This document shows positions 49,435-58,867 of a stretch of DNA of 64,000 nt, in pieces. The position numbers were made by a program, and so were the translations under genes. The notes beneath the pieces were generated by a model. That model saw only the letters and a program-made list of their open reading frames with translations, did not search any database and was not told the DNA's origin. Location of the stretch: the NCBI RefSeq assembly GCF_014650995.1, contig NZ_BMWA01000003.1, forward strand, positions 248,001 through 312,000, given 5' to 3'. This DNA is from Streptomyces viridiviolaceus. Lineage in GTDB: Bacteria > Actinomycetota > Actinomycetes > Streptomycetales > Streptomycetaceae. Every line of letters starts with the position of its first letter. The first letter of the stretch is position 1.

Positions 49435-51708
49435 TCAGCGAAACGTACGCAGCCGAAGGCTGTTCGTGACCACGAAGACCGAGGAGAAGGCCATCGCCGC
49501 CCCGGCGATCATCGGGTTCAGCAGCCCCGCGGCGGCCAGCGGCAGCGCGGCCACGTTGTAGCCGAACGCCCACACGAGATTGCCCTTGATCGTCGTGAGG
49601 GTCTTCCGGGACAGCCGGATCGCGTCCCCGGCCACCCGCAGGTCCCCGCGCACCAGCGTCAGGTCGCCCGCCTCGATCGCCGCGTCCGTCCCCGTGCCCA
49701 TCGCCAGGCCGAGGTCGGCGGTCGCGAGGGCGGCGGCGTCGTTGACGCCGTCACCGACCATGGCGACCGTACGTCCTTCGGCCTGCAGGCGCCGGATCAC
49801 GTCGACCTTGTCCTGCGGCAGTACCTCGGCGATCACCTCGTCGATGCCGACGGCCCGCGCGACGGACTCGGCGACGGTCCGGTTGTCGCCGGTGAGCAGC
49901 ACGGGCTCCAGGCCCAGCCGGCGCAGGGCGGCGACGGCTTCCGCGCTGGTCTCCTTGACGGTGTCCGCGACGGCGACCACACCGCGCGCCTCGCCGTCCC
50001 AGCCCACGACGACGGCCGTACGGCCGTTCCTCTCGGCCTCGTCCCTGGCGTCGGCCACGTCCTGGGGGAGCCGGGAGGTGTTCTCGGCCAGTCGCCCGAC
50101 GACCACCTCGTGGCCCTCCACGCGCGCGCGTACGCCGCGCCCCGGCACGTTCTCGAAACCCTCGACGGCCGGCAGCGCGCCGACCCGTTCCTCCGCGCCG
50201 GCCGCGATCGCCCGGGCGACGGGGTGTTCGGAGGCGTGCTCGACGGCGCCCGCGTAGCGCAGCAGTTCCTTCTCGTCGGTGCCCTCGGCGGCGTACACCT
50301 CGTGGAGGGTCGTCCGGCCGGTGGTGACGGTGCCGGTCTTGTCCAGGACCACGGTGTCGACGCGGCGCGTGGACTCCAGCACCTCCGGGCCCTTGATCAG
50401 GATCCCCAGCTGGGCGCCGCGCCCCGTGCCGACCAGCAGCGCGGTCGGCGTGGCCAGGCCCAGCGCGCACGGGCAGGCGATGATCAGTACGGCGACGGCG
50501 GCGGTGAACGCGGCGACCGTGTCGCCGGTGGCTCCCAGCCAGCCCCCGAAGGTGGCGGTGGCGATCAGCAGGACGACGGGCACGAAGACCGCGGAGATCC
50601 GGTCCGCGAGCCGCTGCACCTCCGCCTTGCCGCCCTGCGCGTCCTCCACCAGCTTCGCCATCCGGGCCAGCTGCGTGTCGGCGCCGACCCGGGTGGCCTC
50701 GACGACCAGCCGGCCCCCGGCGTTGACCGTGGCGCCGGTGACGGCGTCGCCGGCGGTCACGTCCACCGGCACCGACTCGCCGGTCAGCAGGGACGCGTCC
50801 ACCGCGGAGGAGCCCTCGACGACCGTGCCGTCGGTGGCGACCTTCTCGCCCGGCCGGACGACGAACCGGTCGCCGACGGCCAGCCGGGCCACCGGGATCC
50901 GCACCTCACGGCCCTGCCGGAGCACGGCCACGTCCTTGGCGCCCAGTTCCATCAGCGCCCTCAGGGCCGCTCCCGCGCGCCGCTTGGAGCGGGCCTCCAG
51001 CCAGCGCCCCAGCAGCAGGAAGGCGGTGACACCCGCGGCGGCCTCCAGGTAGATCGCCGAGGCCCCGTCCGCGCGCGAGACGGTGAAATCGAAGCCGTGC
51101 CGCATGCCCGGCATGCCCGCGTCGCCGAAGAACAGCGCCCACAGGGACCAGCCGAACGCCGCCAGCGTGCCCAGCGACACCAGCGTGTCCATGGTGGCCG
51201 CACCGTGCCGGACGTTCGTCCATGCGGCGCGGTGGAAGGGCAGGCCGCCCCAGACGACGACGGGCGCCGCCAGGGTGAGCGAGAGCCACTGCCAGTTGTC
51301 GAACTGCAGCGCCGGGACCATGGCGAGCAGTACGACGGGGGCGGCGAGGAGCGCGGAGACGGTGAGGCGCCGGCGGAGCGCCGACAGCTCGGGGTCGTCC
51401 TCCGTGGTCGCCTCGCGGGGCGTCTCCTCGGCGACGGGTTCCGGCGGCGAAGGCTGCTCGGCGGTGTACCCGGTCCTGACGACGGTGGCGATCAGGTCGG
51501 CGACCGGGGTGGTGACGGGGTGGGTGATCCGGGCCTTCTCCGTGGCGTAGTTCACCGTGGCGGTGACGCCGTCCATGCGGTTGAGCTTCTTCTCGACCCG
51601 GGCGGCGCACGAGGCGCAGGTCATCCCGCCGATGAGCAGCTCGACCTCGCGGAGGTCCGGCTCGGCGGCCGTGGTGGCGTGGGCAGGGGTTGCTGCGGTG
51701 GTGGTCAT
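49435..51708 (-). CDS. copA: Copper-translocating P-type ATPase
   Basis: This 757-residue P1B-1 ATPase exports Cu(I). It has an N-terminal metal-binding domain with GMTCASCAARVEKKLN, eight membrane helices with the CPC motif (IIACPCALGLATPTALLVG), actuator GESVPVDVTAGD, phosphorylation site VVLDKTGTVTTG, SEHPVARA, MVGDGVNDAAAL, and the C-terminal membrane segment MAFSSVFVVTNSLRL. Start is ATG 51708. It follows the copZ gene on the same strand (92-bp gap). A CsoR-like operator upstream of copZ suggests copper-induced transcription of both. Confidence 0.95.
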   Translation of the reverse strand: MTTTAATPAHATTAAEPDLREVELLIGGMTCASCAARVEKKLNRMDGVTATVNYATEKARITHPVTTPVADLIATVVRTGYTAEQPSPPEPVAEETPREATTEDDPELSALRRRLTVSALLAAPVVLLAMVPALQFDNWQWLSLTLAAPVVVWGGLPFHRAAWTNVRHGAATMDTLVSLGTLAAFGWSLWALFFGDAGMPGMRHGFDFTVSRADGASAIYLEAAAGVTAFLLLGRWLEARSKRRAGAALRALMELGAKDVAVLRQGREVRIPVARLAVGDRFVVRPGEKVATDGTVVEGSSAVDASLLTGESVPVDVTAGDAVTGATVNAGGRLVVEATRVGADTQLARMAKLVEDAQGGKAEVQRLADRISAVFVPVVLLIATATFGGWLGATGDTVAAFTAAVAVLIIACPCALGLATPTALLVGTGRGAQLGILIKGPEVLESTRRVDTVVLDKTGTVTTGRTTLHEVYAAEGTDEKELLRYAGAVEHASEHPVARAIAAGAEERVGALPAVEGFENVPGRGVRARVEGHEVVVGRLAENTSRLPQDVADARDEAERNGRTAVVVGWDGEARGVVAVADTVKETSAEAVAALRRLGLEPVLLTGDNRTVAESVARAVGIDEVIAEVLPQDKVDVIRRLQAEGRTVAMVGDGVNDAAALATADLGLAMGTGTDAAIEAGDLTLVRGDLRVAGDAIRLSRKTLTTIKGNLVWAFGYNVAALPLAAAGLLNPMIAGAAMAFSSVFVVTNSLRLRTFR

Positions 51709-51800
51709 GCTCGGACTCCAGACGGCTGACCGGGCCGTGCGAGGCGCGGCCCGGTCGACAGCGGTTGCCGGGCGCTTCCGGCGTGGCGCGTGCGCGCCGC

Positions 51801-52040
51801 TCAGGCCTTGCCGACGAGCTCGAAGCCCGCCTCGTCCACGGCCGCGCGCACGGCCTCGTCGTCGAGCGGGACCTCGGAGACGACGGTGACCTCGCCGGTG
51901 GAGGCGACGGCCTTCACCGAGCCGACACCGGGGATCTCGGAGATCTCGCCCGAGACGGCGCCCTCGCAGTGCCCGCAGCTCATCCCGCTGACCTTGTAGA
52001 CGGTGGTGACGGAGACCGGGGTGTCGGTCTGGGTGCTCAT
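51801..52040 (-). CDS. copZ: Copper chaperone CopZ
   Basis: This 79-residue HMA-domain protein has the Cu(I) site GMSCGHCEGAV and delivers copper to CopA. The fold ends with VRAAVDEAGFELVG. It lies directly upstream of copA on the same strand and downstream of a CsoR-like palindrome. The CsoR repressor itself is not in the window. Confidence 0.93.
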   Translation of the reverse strand: MSTQTDTPVSVTTVYKVSGMSCGHCEGAVSGEISEIPGVGSVKAVASTGEVTVVSEVPLDDEAVRAAVDEAGFELVGKA

Positions 52041-52126
52041 GTCGTGGCTCCTCGTCGGTGTGTGCAGGTGTGGGGTACCCGTGTCGGCCGGGATCGCGGT
52101 GACCCCGGATCACACACCTACCACCA

Positions 52127-52141
52127 TACCCCTAGGGGGTA
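52127..52141. promoter_or_regulatory. CsoR-type copper operator
   Basis: TACCCCTAGGGGGTA is a near-perfect C/G-block palindrome like the sites recalled for the CsoR copper-sensing repressor of Streptomyces. It lies 87 nt upstream of copZ. It overlaps the stop codon (TAG at 52132-52134) of the upstream tetR gene, so the operator shares bases with coding sequence. Confidence 0.7.
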
Positions 52142-52767
52142 CGGGCCACGTGCGTCAGGGGTGTGAGGTAGCGCAGAAGTACGTCCTTCAGCTCCTGAAC
52201 GTACGCCTCCCGCTCGGCACCTTCGTGGGCCAGGACCAGTTCCAGGCCCGCCTTGTAGATGCCGAGGCAGACCTGCGCGACGCGGTGGACGTCGGGGGCG
52301 GGCGTGTCGGGCAGGAATCCGGTGAGCAGTGTCTCGACGCGGGCCACGAGCGTGGCGTGCAGGGCGTCGTGCGCCTCGGCGATCCGGCCGGGCGCGTCGG
52401 GGCCGTGCATGAGGGCGAAGAACTCCGGGCGCCGGCAGTTGAACTCGATGAAGCGGTCGACGGCCGTCTCGATCGCCTGCTCCAGCGGAGTCGCGGGATC
52501 CACGGTGGCGAGGGCTTCGCCGTAGGTCTCCCGCATCTCGTGCATCAGCCGGTCGCCCAGCTCGATCGCGATCGCTTCCTTGTTCGGGAAGAACTGGTAC
52601 AGCGTGCCGGGCGAGACGCCCGCCTCGCGGGCGATGGCATTGGTGCTGGCGGCCGTGTAGCCGGTCGTGCAGAAGACGGAGGCCGCGGCCTGCAGCAGCT
52701 GGGCGATCCGCCGCTCGCCGCGGGCCTGGCGGCGGCGCGGCTGTTCCTTCTCCTGGTGGTCGGACAC
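52132..52767 (-). CDS. TetR-family regulator of the MMPL transporter
   Basis: This 211-residue regulator has a TetR helix-turn-helix (ARGERRIAQLLQAAASVFCT, TGYTAASTNAIAREAGVSPG, TLYQFFPNKEAIA; about residues 17-65) and an all-helical ligand domain. GTG 52767 is the first start adjoining the DNA-binding domain; the frame is open back to 53133 but crosses the twin operators. It is divergent from an MMPL transporter, with two 22-bp operator-like sites between them. It probably represses that exporter in response to its substrate. Confidence 0.87.
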   Translation of the reverse strand: MSDHQEKEQPRRRQARGERRIAQLLQAAASVFCTTGYTAASTNAIAREAGVSPGTLYQFFPNKEAIAIELGDRLMHEMRETYGEALATVDPATPLEQAIETAVDRFIEFNCRRPEFFALMHGPDAPGRIAEAHDALHATLVARVETLLTGFLPDTPAPDVHRVAQVCLGIYKAGLELVLAHEGAEREAYVQELKDVLLRYLTPLTHVARTP

Positions 52768-52801
52768 GTGATTGTCCCCAGCTCTCCGGACGTGATTGAC
52801 A

Positions 52802-52852
52802 AACGCGAGTGGTCGCTCGCATTCTGATGGAACGCGAGCGATCTCTCGTGTT
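52802..52852. promoter_or_regulatory. Twin TetR operators between tetR and the MMPL gene
   Basis: Two 22-bp sites start 29 bp apart: AACGCGAG-N6-CTCGCATT at 52802-52823 and AACGCGAG-N6-CTCGTGTT at 52831-52852. Left arms are identical and the right arms are near inverted copies. They overlap the likely promoters of both divergent genes. Confidence 0.75.
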
Positions 52853-52933
52853 TGCCAGTCTATGGGTGACGGCAGACCCATGCCGCCTGCCTGGACGCCG
52901 GCGCACGGGTCAGGGTGAAGGGGACACCGCAGG

Positions 52934-55219
52934 ATGACCGAAGTCAACAGGCCGCAGCAGCGGGCCGGCGCCACATCGCCGCACGTCGGGGGCTGGACCC
53001 GCTTCGTGACGGCCCGGCCCCGCCTGTCCCTGGTGGTGGCCCTCGTCCTCACGGCACTCGCCGTGCTGGCGGGCAGCGGGGTCGCCGACCGGCTGGGCAG
53101 CGGCGGCTGGGAGGACCCGGACGCGGAGTCCACCTACGCGACCAAGGCGCTGGAGCGCGAGTTCCCCGACTCCCAGCCCAACGTCCTGCTCCTCCTCGAC
53201 GCGGGCCGCTCCTCGGTCGACGACCCCGCCGTCGCCGCCGAGGCCGAGCGGCTCACCGCGCGCCTGGCCGGCGAGCGGGGCGTCACCGGCGTCGGCTCCT
53301 ACTGGCGGTCCGGGAATCCCGCCCTGCGTGCCGAGGACGGGCGCGAGGCGCTGATCGCCGCCCGCATCACGGGCGACGAGAAGGCCATGGGGGAGACCCT
53401 GGACCGCCTCGCGCCCTCCTACCGCGGCGCGCACGGCCCTGTAGAGGTGAGCGTCGGCGGCCCGGTCGCGGTCCGGCACGAGATGCAGACCATCATCCAG
53501 GAGGACCTGGTGCGGGCCGAGGTGATCGCCCTGCCGGTCACGCTCGTGCTGCTGGTCATGGTCTTCGGCAGCGCGGTGGCGGCACTGCTGCCGCTCGGCA
53601 TCGGCATCGTCGCCATCCTCGGCACCAACGCGGTGCTCCGCGGCCTGACGGAGCTCACCGACGTGTCCGTCTTCGCGATGAACCTCACCACGGCACTCGG
53701 GCTCGGCCTCGCCATCGACTACGCGCTGTTCATCGTCCGCCGCTTCCGCGAGGAACTGGCGGCGGGAGCGCAGCCGACCGCCGCGGTCGGCACCACGCTG
53801 CGCACGGCCGGTCGCACGGTGCTCTTCTCCGCCCTCACGGTCGCGGTCTCGCTGGCCGCGATGCTCCTGTTCCCGCAGTACTTCCTGAGATCCTTCGCCT
53901 ACGCCGGGATCGCCGTGGTGCTGCTGGCGGCGACTGCCGCCCTGATCCTGCTCCCGGCCGCCCTGGTGCTGCTCGGCCACCGCGTCGACGCGCTGGACCT
54001 GCGACGCCTGTTCCGCCGCGGCCGGCCGGGTTCAGGCGGGAAGGACGGGGACGCCGAGAAGAACGGGAACGACGGGAGCCGTACGCGGAAGGACGAGGAG
54101 GGCAGGGCCTGGGCGCGTACCGCGACGCTCGTGATGCGCCGCGCCCCCTTCTTCGCCCTCGCCACCACGGCCGTCCTCGTCCTGCTCGGCCTGCCGTTCC
54201 TCGGGGTGAAGTTCGGCACCGCCGACGACCGCCAGCTGCCGTCGACGGCCGAGTCCCACGTGGTGCAGCAGCACATCCGGGACGGCTTCCCCGGCAGCCC
54301 CGGCGGGGGGCTGGAGGTGCTCGCCGAAGGCCGCGCGACCCAGCAGCAGTACGGCGCCTACCGGGACCGGATCGCCGCCCTGCCCGACGTGCAGCGGGTC
54401 GACGGGCCCCTGGTGAAGGGCGACTCGGCGTACTTCACGGTGCTGCCGAAGGGTGAGGCCGTGGACGAGCCCGCCCAGCGCCTGGTGGGTGAACTGCGCG
54501 AGATCGAGGCCCCGTTCGACACCAGTGTGACCGGCGCGGCGGCCGTGCTGGTCGACTCCAAGGACGCCATCGGAGAACGCCTGCCCCTGGCCGCCGCCTT
54601 CATCGCGATCGTCACCCTGCTGCTGGTCTTCCTCCTCACCGGCAGCGTGCTGATACCCGTCCAGGCCGTGGTGCTCAACGCCCTCAGTCTGACCGCGATG
54701 TTCGGTGCCGTGGTCTGGGTCTTCCAGGACGGTCACCTCTCCGGCCTGCTCGGCTTCACCAGCCCCGGTTCCATAGAGACCACCCTCCCGGTCCTGATGT
54801 TCTGCGTGGCCTTCGGCCTCTCCATGGACTACGGCGTCTTCCTGCTCTCCCGGATCAAGGAGGAGTACGACGCCACCGGCGACCACGACCAGGCGGTGCG
54901 GCACGGGTTGCAGCGCACGGGCGGACTGATCACGGCGGCCGCGGTCATCCTCGCCGTGGTGATGGTCGCCATCGGTACCTCGCGGGTGACCAACACCAAG
55001 ATGCTCGGTCTGGGCATCGCCCTCGCGGTCCTGATGGACGCGATGATCGCCCGCAGCCTCCTGGTCCCCGCGGTGATGCGGCTGACCGGCCGTGCCACCT
55101 GGTGGGCGCCGGGCCCGCTGCGGCGCTTCCACCGGCGGTTCGGTCTGAGCGAGGGGGAGCCGGGGCCGGCGGCCATGGCCGAGGAGGGGGCGCGGGAGAG
55201 GGTCGGGGCACACCGTTAG
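52934..55219 (+). CDS. MMPL/RND-family transporter
   Basis: This 761-residue membrane protein has twelve predicted helices in two blocks: one helix, a large outer domain and five helices, repeated. Typical elements are FVTARPRLSLVVALVLTALA, ALGLGLAIDYALFIVRRFRE, FGLSMDYGVFLLSRIKEEYD and AIGTSRVTNTKMLGLGIALA. MMPL proteins export lipids, polyketides or drugs. The adjacent TetR gene and twin operators suggest an inducible efflux function. A charged cytoplasmic loop (FRRGRPGSGGKDGDAEKNGN) joins the halves. Confidence 0.9.
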   Translation: MTEVNRPQQRAGATSPHVGGWTRFVTARPRLSLVVALVLTALAVLAGSGVADRLGSGGWEDPDAESTYATKALEREFPDSQPNVLLLLDAGRSSVDDPAVAAEAERLTARLAGERGVTGVGSYWRSGNPALRAEDGREALIAARITGDEKAMGETLDRLAPSYRGAHGPVEVSVGGPVAVRHEMQTIIQEDLVRAEVIALPVTLVLLVMVFGSAVAALLPLGIGIVAILGTNAVLRGLTELTDVSVFAMNLTTALGLGLAIDYALFIVRRFREELAAGAQPTAAVGTTLRTAGRTVLFSALTVAVSLAAMLLFPQYFLRSFAYAGIAVVLLAATAALILLPAALVLLGHRVDALDLRRLFRRGRPGSGGKDGDAEKNGNDGSRTRKDEEGRAWARTATLVMRRAPFFALATTAVLVLLGLPFLGVKFGTADDRQLPSTAESHVVQQHIRDGFPGSPGGGLEVLAEGRATQQQYGAYRDRIAALPDVQRVDGPLVKGDSAYFTVLPKGEAVDEPAQRLVGELREIEAPFDTSVTGAAAVLVDSKDAIGERLPLAAAFIAIVTLLLVFLLTGSVLIPVQAVVLNALSLTAMFGAVVWVFQDGHLSGLLGFTSPGSIETTLPVLMFCVAFGLSMDYGVFLLSRIKEEYDATGDHDQAVRHGLQRTGGLITAAAVILAVVMVAIGTSRVTNTKMLGLGIALAVLMDAMIARSLLVPAVMRLTGRATWWAPGPLRRFHRRFGLSEGEPGPAAMAEEGARERVGAHR

Positions 55220-55288
55220 CGTTCCTCCAGGAAGTCGCGGCACAGGCCCCGGCGCCCGGAAGGGCGGACGGGCCGAGAAGGAGGGCGT

Positions 55289-56326
55289 ATGCGGGCGGTC
55301 GTGTTCGAGCGGTTCGGGGAGCCGGCCGAGGTGCGGGAGGTGGCCGACCCCGAGCCCGCGCCGCACGGGGTCGTGGTCCGCGTCGAGGCGACCGGGCTGT
55401 GCCGCAGCGACTGGCACGGATGGCAGGGACACGACCCGGACATCACGCTGCCGCACGTGCCCGGTCACGAACTCGCCGGTGTCGTCGAGGCGGTGGGCGA
55501 CCGGGTGACCGGCTGGCGCCCCGGCGACCGGGTGACGGTGCCCTTCGTCTGCGCCTGCGGAAGCTGCGGCGCGTGCGCGGCGGGCGACCAGCAGGTGTGC
55601 GAACGGCAGACCCAGCCGGGCTTCACCCACTGGGGCTCCTTCGCGCAGTACGTGGCGCTCGACCACGCCGACGTCAACCTCGTCGCCGTGCCCGAGGACA
55701 TGTCCTTCGCGACGGCCGCCTCGCTCGGCTGCCGCTTCGCCACGGCGTTCCGTGCGGTGGTCCAGCAGGGCCGGGTGGCGGCGGGGGAGTGGGTCGCGGT
55801 GCACGGCTGCGGCGGGGTGGGCCTGTCGGCGGTGATGATCGCCGCCGCCTCCGGTGCCCGGGTCGTCGCCGTCGACGTCTCGCCCAGGGCGCTGGAGCTG
55901 GCGCGGCAGTTCGGAGCGGCGGAATGCGTGGACGCGGGCCGCACCGAGGACACGGCGGCGGCGGTCCGCGACGTCACCGGCGGCGGGGCGCACCTCTCCC
56001 TCGACGCCCTCGGCTCACCCGTCACCTGCGCGGCGTCCGTGAACGGCCTGCGCCGCCGGGGCCGCCACGTCCAGGTGGGCCTGCTGCCCTCACCGACCGG
56101 CACCACGCCGGTCCCGATGGCCCGTGCCATCGCCCTGGAGCTCGAACTCCTCGGCAGCCACGGCATGGCAGCGCACACCTACCCGCCGATGCTGGAGCTG
56201 GTCCGTACGGGAGTGCTGCGTCCGGAGCTGCTGGCCACGGCCACCATCCCGCTGGACGCGGCCCCGGCGGCCCTGGCGGCGATGGGGACGGCACCCGGGG
56301 CGGGCGTGACGATCATCGAGCCGTGA
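55289..56326 (+). CDS. Zinc-dependent alcohol dehydrogenase (MDR family)
   Basis: This 345-residue dehydrogenase has catalytic zinc ligands in GLCRSDWHG (Cys) and [15 protein letters not shown] (His-Glu), the structural zinc loop [17 protein letters not shown] (four Cys), and Rossmann motif [15 protein letters not shown]. It oxidises an alcohol to an aldehyde or ketone with NAD(P). It follows the MMPL gene by 69 nt on the same strand, with a possible promoter in the gap. Substrate unknown. Confidence 0.9.
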   Translation: MRAVVFERFGEPAEVREVADPEPAPHGVVVRVEATGLCRSDWHGWQGHDPDITLPHVPGHELAGVVEAVGDRVTGWRPGDRVTVPFVCACGSCGACAAGDQQVCERQTQPGFTHWGSFAQYVALDHADVNLVAVPEDMSFATAASLGCRFATAFRAVVQQGRVAAGEWVAVHGCGGVGLSAVMIAAASGARVVAVDVSPRALELARQFGAAECVDAGRTEDTAAAVRDVTGGGAHLSLDALGSPVTCAASVNGLRRRGRHVQVGLLPSPTGTTPVPMARAIALELELLGSHGMAAHTYPPMLELVRTGVLRPELLATATIPLDAAPAALAAMGTAPGAGVTIIEP

Positions 56327-56375
56327 CGGGCCGGTCGGGGGCGCGGCTGCGCGTGCTCCCCGGCACACCAGCAGG

Positions 56376-56576
56376 TCAGTGCTCCCGGCGGGACCGGTTG
56401 CCCGGCCGGGACGCCACCCAGGCGCGGATCGTGTCCGCGTACCAGTAGGGCTTGCCGCCCTCCACGTGGTCGGGCGGAGGCAGCAGACCGTGTTTGCGGT
56501 ACGACCGCACGGTGTCGGGCTGTACCCGGATGTGGGCCGCGATGTCCTTGTAGGACCAGAGCCTTCGGTCGGTCAT
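56376..56576 (-). CDS. Small AlpA/MerR-like helix-turn-helix protein, 66 aa
   Basis: This short DNA-binding protein has a winged-helix core: LWSYKDIAAHIRVQPDTVRS, YRKHGLLPPPDHVEGGKPYW, YADTIRAWVASRPG. Such excisionase-like proteins occur singly in Streptomyces chromosomes and inside integrated elements. No integrase or phage gene is near, so it is probably a free-standing regulator. ATG 56576. Its target is unknown. Confidence 0.75.
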   Translation of the reverse strand: MTDRRLWSYKDIAAHIRVQPDTVRSYRKHGLLPPPDHVEGGKPYWYADTIRAWVASRPGNRSRREH

Positions 56577-56881
56577 GCGTCGAACCTCCCCGCGCGCACC
56601 GCGGCGGCGACCGGGGACGGACGCCGGGGGGAGCCGGGTGCTGCGCTGGCGATCACCAAGCCTGTGCCGGGTGAACGACGCGGCGTGCGGCACGGTCCGG
56701 GCCCGTACCCGGGTGTGACGGAAGGCCCGCGGACGTGTGACAGGCGTGACACGCAGGGTGCGTTCGTGACAGGAATGCCGCAAAGACGTGCGCCGGCTCT
56801 GGGGCGTGGCGCGTTGACTTCGCCGGGGTGAGGTGCCTCACGACGGCGGGTGAGCGGCCACCTGGCTTCATCTAGTCCGTA

Positions 56882-56925
56882 TGTCCGGACAAAACATTGA
56901 CAGGCTTCGCGCGTGGAGCTAGAAA
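56882..56925 (+). promoter_or_regulatory. Promoter with palindrome upstream of the mmsA region
   Basis: A perfect 10-bp palindrome TGTCCGGACA (56882-56891) lies just upstream of a -35-like TTGACA (56897-56902), a 17-bp spacer and TAGAAA (56920-56925). This is a good match to a vegetative (HrdB-type) promoter with an operator at the -35 end. Direction is toward the mmsA gene. Confidence 0.55.
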
Positions 56926-56962
56926 CCGGGGAGGACGCAAGGACGGGTGCGAAGGGAACGCG

Positions 56963-57343
56963 ATGGCGTACGACCTGACCGCGGCGGGCTCGCGGACGCG
57001 GTCCGTCCCTGGCACCCGGGCACAGAACGCCTCCGGCGCGGGAGGCCGCTTCGCCCTGGCAGGAGCGAAGTGCGAGCGCCGACTCCCCGCCCGCTACGGC
57101 CCCGCGCCGGAGGTTCGGACCTGCTGCGTGCACCGCACCGGCGCCTCGCGCGCCGGGGCGCCGGTCGCCGACACTCCCACATGTGTCTACGCGGAGACCG
57201 AAACCGCAGACACTGTGTCGGGCGCGCCCGCGGGCCATGACTGGTGGGATGTTCCTGTGGCCGAGACCGCAACCCGACCGTCGCCGGTCAAGGCCCATGA
57301 GCTGTACGAACGGCACGTCTCGACCCGACGCCGCCATCTGTGA
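56963..57343 (+). CDS. Doubtful ORF, 126 aa, leading into mmsA
   Basis: A frame from ATG 56963 (MAYDLTAAGSRTRSVPGTRA) to the TGA at 57341-57343 has GAAGGGA 7 nt upstream and ends just before mmsA. The composition (Arg-, Ala-, Thr-rich, no domain) is not convincing, and it could simply be the mmsA leader. It lies downstream of the promoter described at 56882-56925. The region otherwise holds no gene between 56577 and 57357. Confidence 0.35.
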   Translation: MAYDLTAAGSRTRSVPGTRAQNASGAGGRFALAGAKCERRLPARYGPAPEVRTCCVHRTGASRAGAPVADTPTCVYAETETADTVSGAPAGHDWWDVPVAETATRPSPVKAHELYERHVSTRRRHL

Positions 57344-57357
57344 AGGAGTTCTCGGTC

Positions 57358-58860
57358 ATGACGAACATCGTCAATCACTGGATCGGCGGCAAGACCGTCG
57401 AAGGCGCCTCGGGCACGTACGGGCCGGTGACCGACCCGGCGACCGGCGAGGTCACCACGAAGGTGGCCTTCGCCTCGGTGGAGGAGGTGGACGCCGCGGT
57501 CGCCGCCGCCAAGGAGGCGTACCTGACCTGGGGACAGTCCTCCCTGGCCCAGCGCACCTCGATCCTGTTCAAGTTCCGGGCGCTGCTGGACGCGCACCGC
57601 GACGAGATCGCCGAACTGATCACCGCCGAGCACGGCAAGGTGCACTCCGACGCCCTCGGCGAGGTCGCGCGCGGCCTGGAGATCGTCGACCTGGCCTGCG
57701 GCATCAACGTGCAGCTGAAGGGCGAGCTGTCCACCCAGGTCGCCACCCGCGTGGACGTGGCCGCGATCCGGCAGCCGCTGGGCGTCGTCGCCGGCATCAC
57801 GCCGTTCAACTTCCCCGCGATGGTGCCGATGTGGATGTTCCCCATCGCCATCGCGTGCGGCAACACCTTCGTGCTCAAGCCGAGCGAGAAGGACCCGTCG
57901 GCCTCCTTGAAGATCGCCGAGCTGCTCGCCGAGGCGGGCCTGCCGGACGGTGTCTTCAACGTCGTGCACGGCGACAAGGTGGCCGTGGACCGGCTGCTGG
58001 AGCACCCCGACGTCAAGGCGGTGTCCTTCGTCGGCTCCACCCCCATCGCCCGCTACATCCACACGACCGCCTCGGCCAACGGCAAGCGCGTGCAGGCCCT
58101 GGGCGGCGCCAAGAACCACATGCTGGTGCTGCCGGACGCCGACCTCGACGCGGCGGCGGACGCGGCCGTCTCGGCGGCGTACGGCTCCGCGGGCGAGCGC
58201 TGCATGGCGATCTCCGCGGTCGTCGCGGTCGGCGCCATCGGCGACGAGCTGGTGGAGAAGATCCGCGAGCGCGCCGAGAAGATCAAGATCGGCCCCGGCA
58301 ACGACCCGACGTCCGAGATGGGCCCGCTGATCACCAAGGCGCACCGCGACAAGGTGGCGTCCTACGTCGAGGGCGCGGCGGCCGAGGGCTGCGAGGTCGT
58401 CCTGGACGGCACCGGCTACACGGTCGACGGCCACGAGGACGGCCACTGGATCGGCATCTCGCTGCTCGACAAGGTGCCGACCACGGCGAAGGCGTACCAG
58501 GACGAGATCTTCGGCCCGGTGCTGTGCGTGCTGCGCGCCGAGACGTACGAGGAGGGCGTGGCCCTCATCAACGCCTCCCCGTTCGGCAACGGCACCGCGA
58601 TCTTCACCCGGGACGGCGGCGCGGCCCGCCGGTTCCAGCTGGAGATCGAGGCCGGCATGGTCGGCGTGAACGTCCCGATCCCGGTCCCCGTCGGCTACCA
58701 CTCCTTCGGCGGCTGGAAGGACTCGCTCTTCGGCGACCACCACATCTACGGCAACGACGGCACGCACTTCTACACCCGCGGCAAGGTCGTCACCACCCGC
58801 TGGCCGGACCCGTCCGAGGCCCCGGCGGGCGTGGACCTGGGCTTCCCGCGCAACCACTGA
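57358..58860 (+). CDS. mmsA: Methylmalonate-semialdehyde dehydrogenase (CoA-acylating)
   Basis: This 500-residue aldehyde dehydrogenase converts methylmalonate or malonate semialdehyde to propionyl- or acetyl-CoA in valine, pyrimidine or inositol catabolism. Motifs are MTNIVNHWIGGKTVEGASG at the start, PFNFPAMVPMWMFPIAIACG, FVGSTPIARYIH, the catalytic Cys in AGERCMAISAVVAVG, and KDSLFGDHHIYG near the end, all typical of MmsA/IolA. ATG 57358 with AAGGAG 8 nt upstream is preferred to a GTG 18 nt earlier. It ends with a strong terminator. Confidence 0.93.
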   Translation: MTNIVNHWIGGKTVEGASGTYGPVTDPATGEVTTKVAFASVEEVDAAVAAAKEAYLTWGQSSLAQRTSILFKFRALLDAHRDEIAELITAEHGKVHSDALGEVARGLEIVDLACGINVQLKGELSTQVATRVDVAAIRQPLGVVAGITPFNFPAMVPMWMFPIAIACGNTFVLKPSEKDPSASLKIAELLAEAGLPDGVFNVVHGDKVAVDRLLEHPDVKAVSFVGSTPIARYIHTTASANGKRVQALGGAKNHMLVLPDADLDAAADAAVSAAYGSAGERCMAISAVVAVGAIGDELVEKIRERAEKIKIGPGNDPTSEMGPLITKAHRDKVASYVEGAAAEGCEVVLDGTGYTVDGHEDGHWIGISLLDKVPTTAKAYQDEIFGPVLCVLRAETYEEGVALINASPFGNGTAIFTRDGGAARRFQLEIEAGMVGVNVPIPVPVGYHSFGGWKDSLFGDHHIYGNDGTHFYTRGKVVTTRWPDPSEAPAGVDLGFPRNH

Positions 58861-58867
58861 GGCCGAC

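Noticed and set aside
49393..51729. A 778-codon plus-strand frame
   Set aside because: It is the shadow of the copper ATPase gene.
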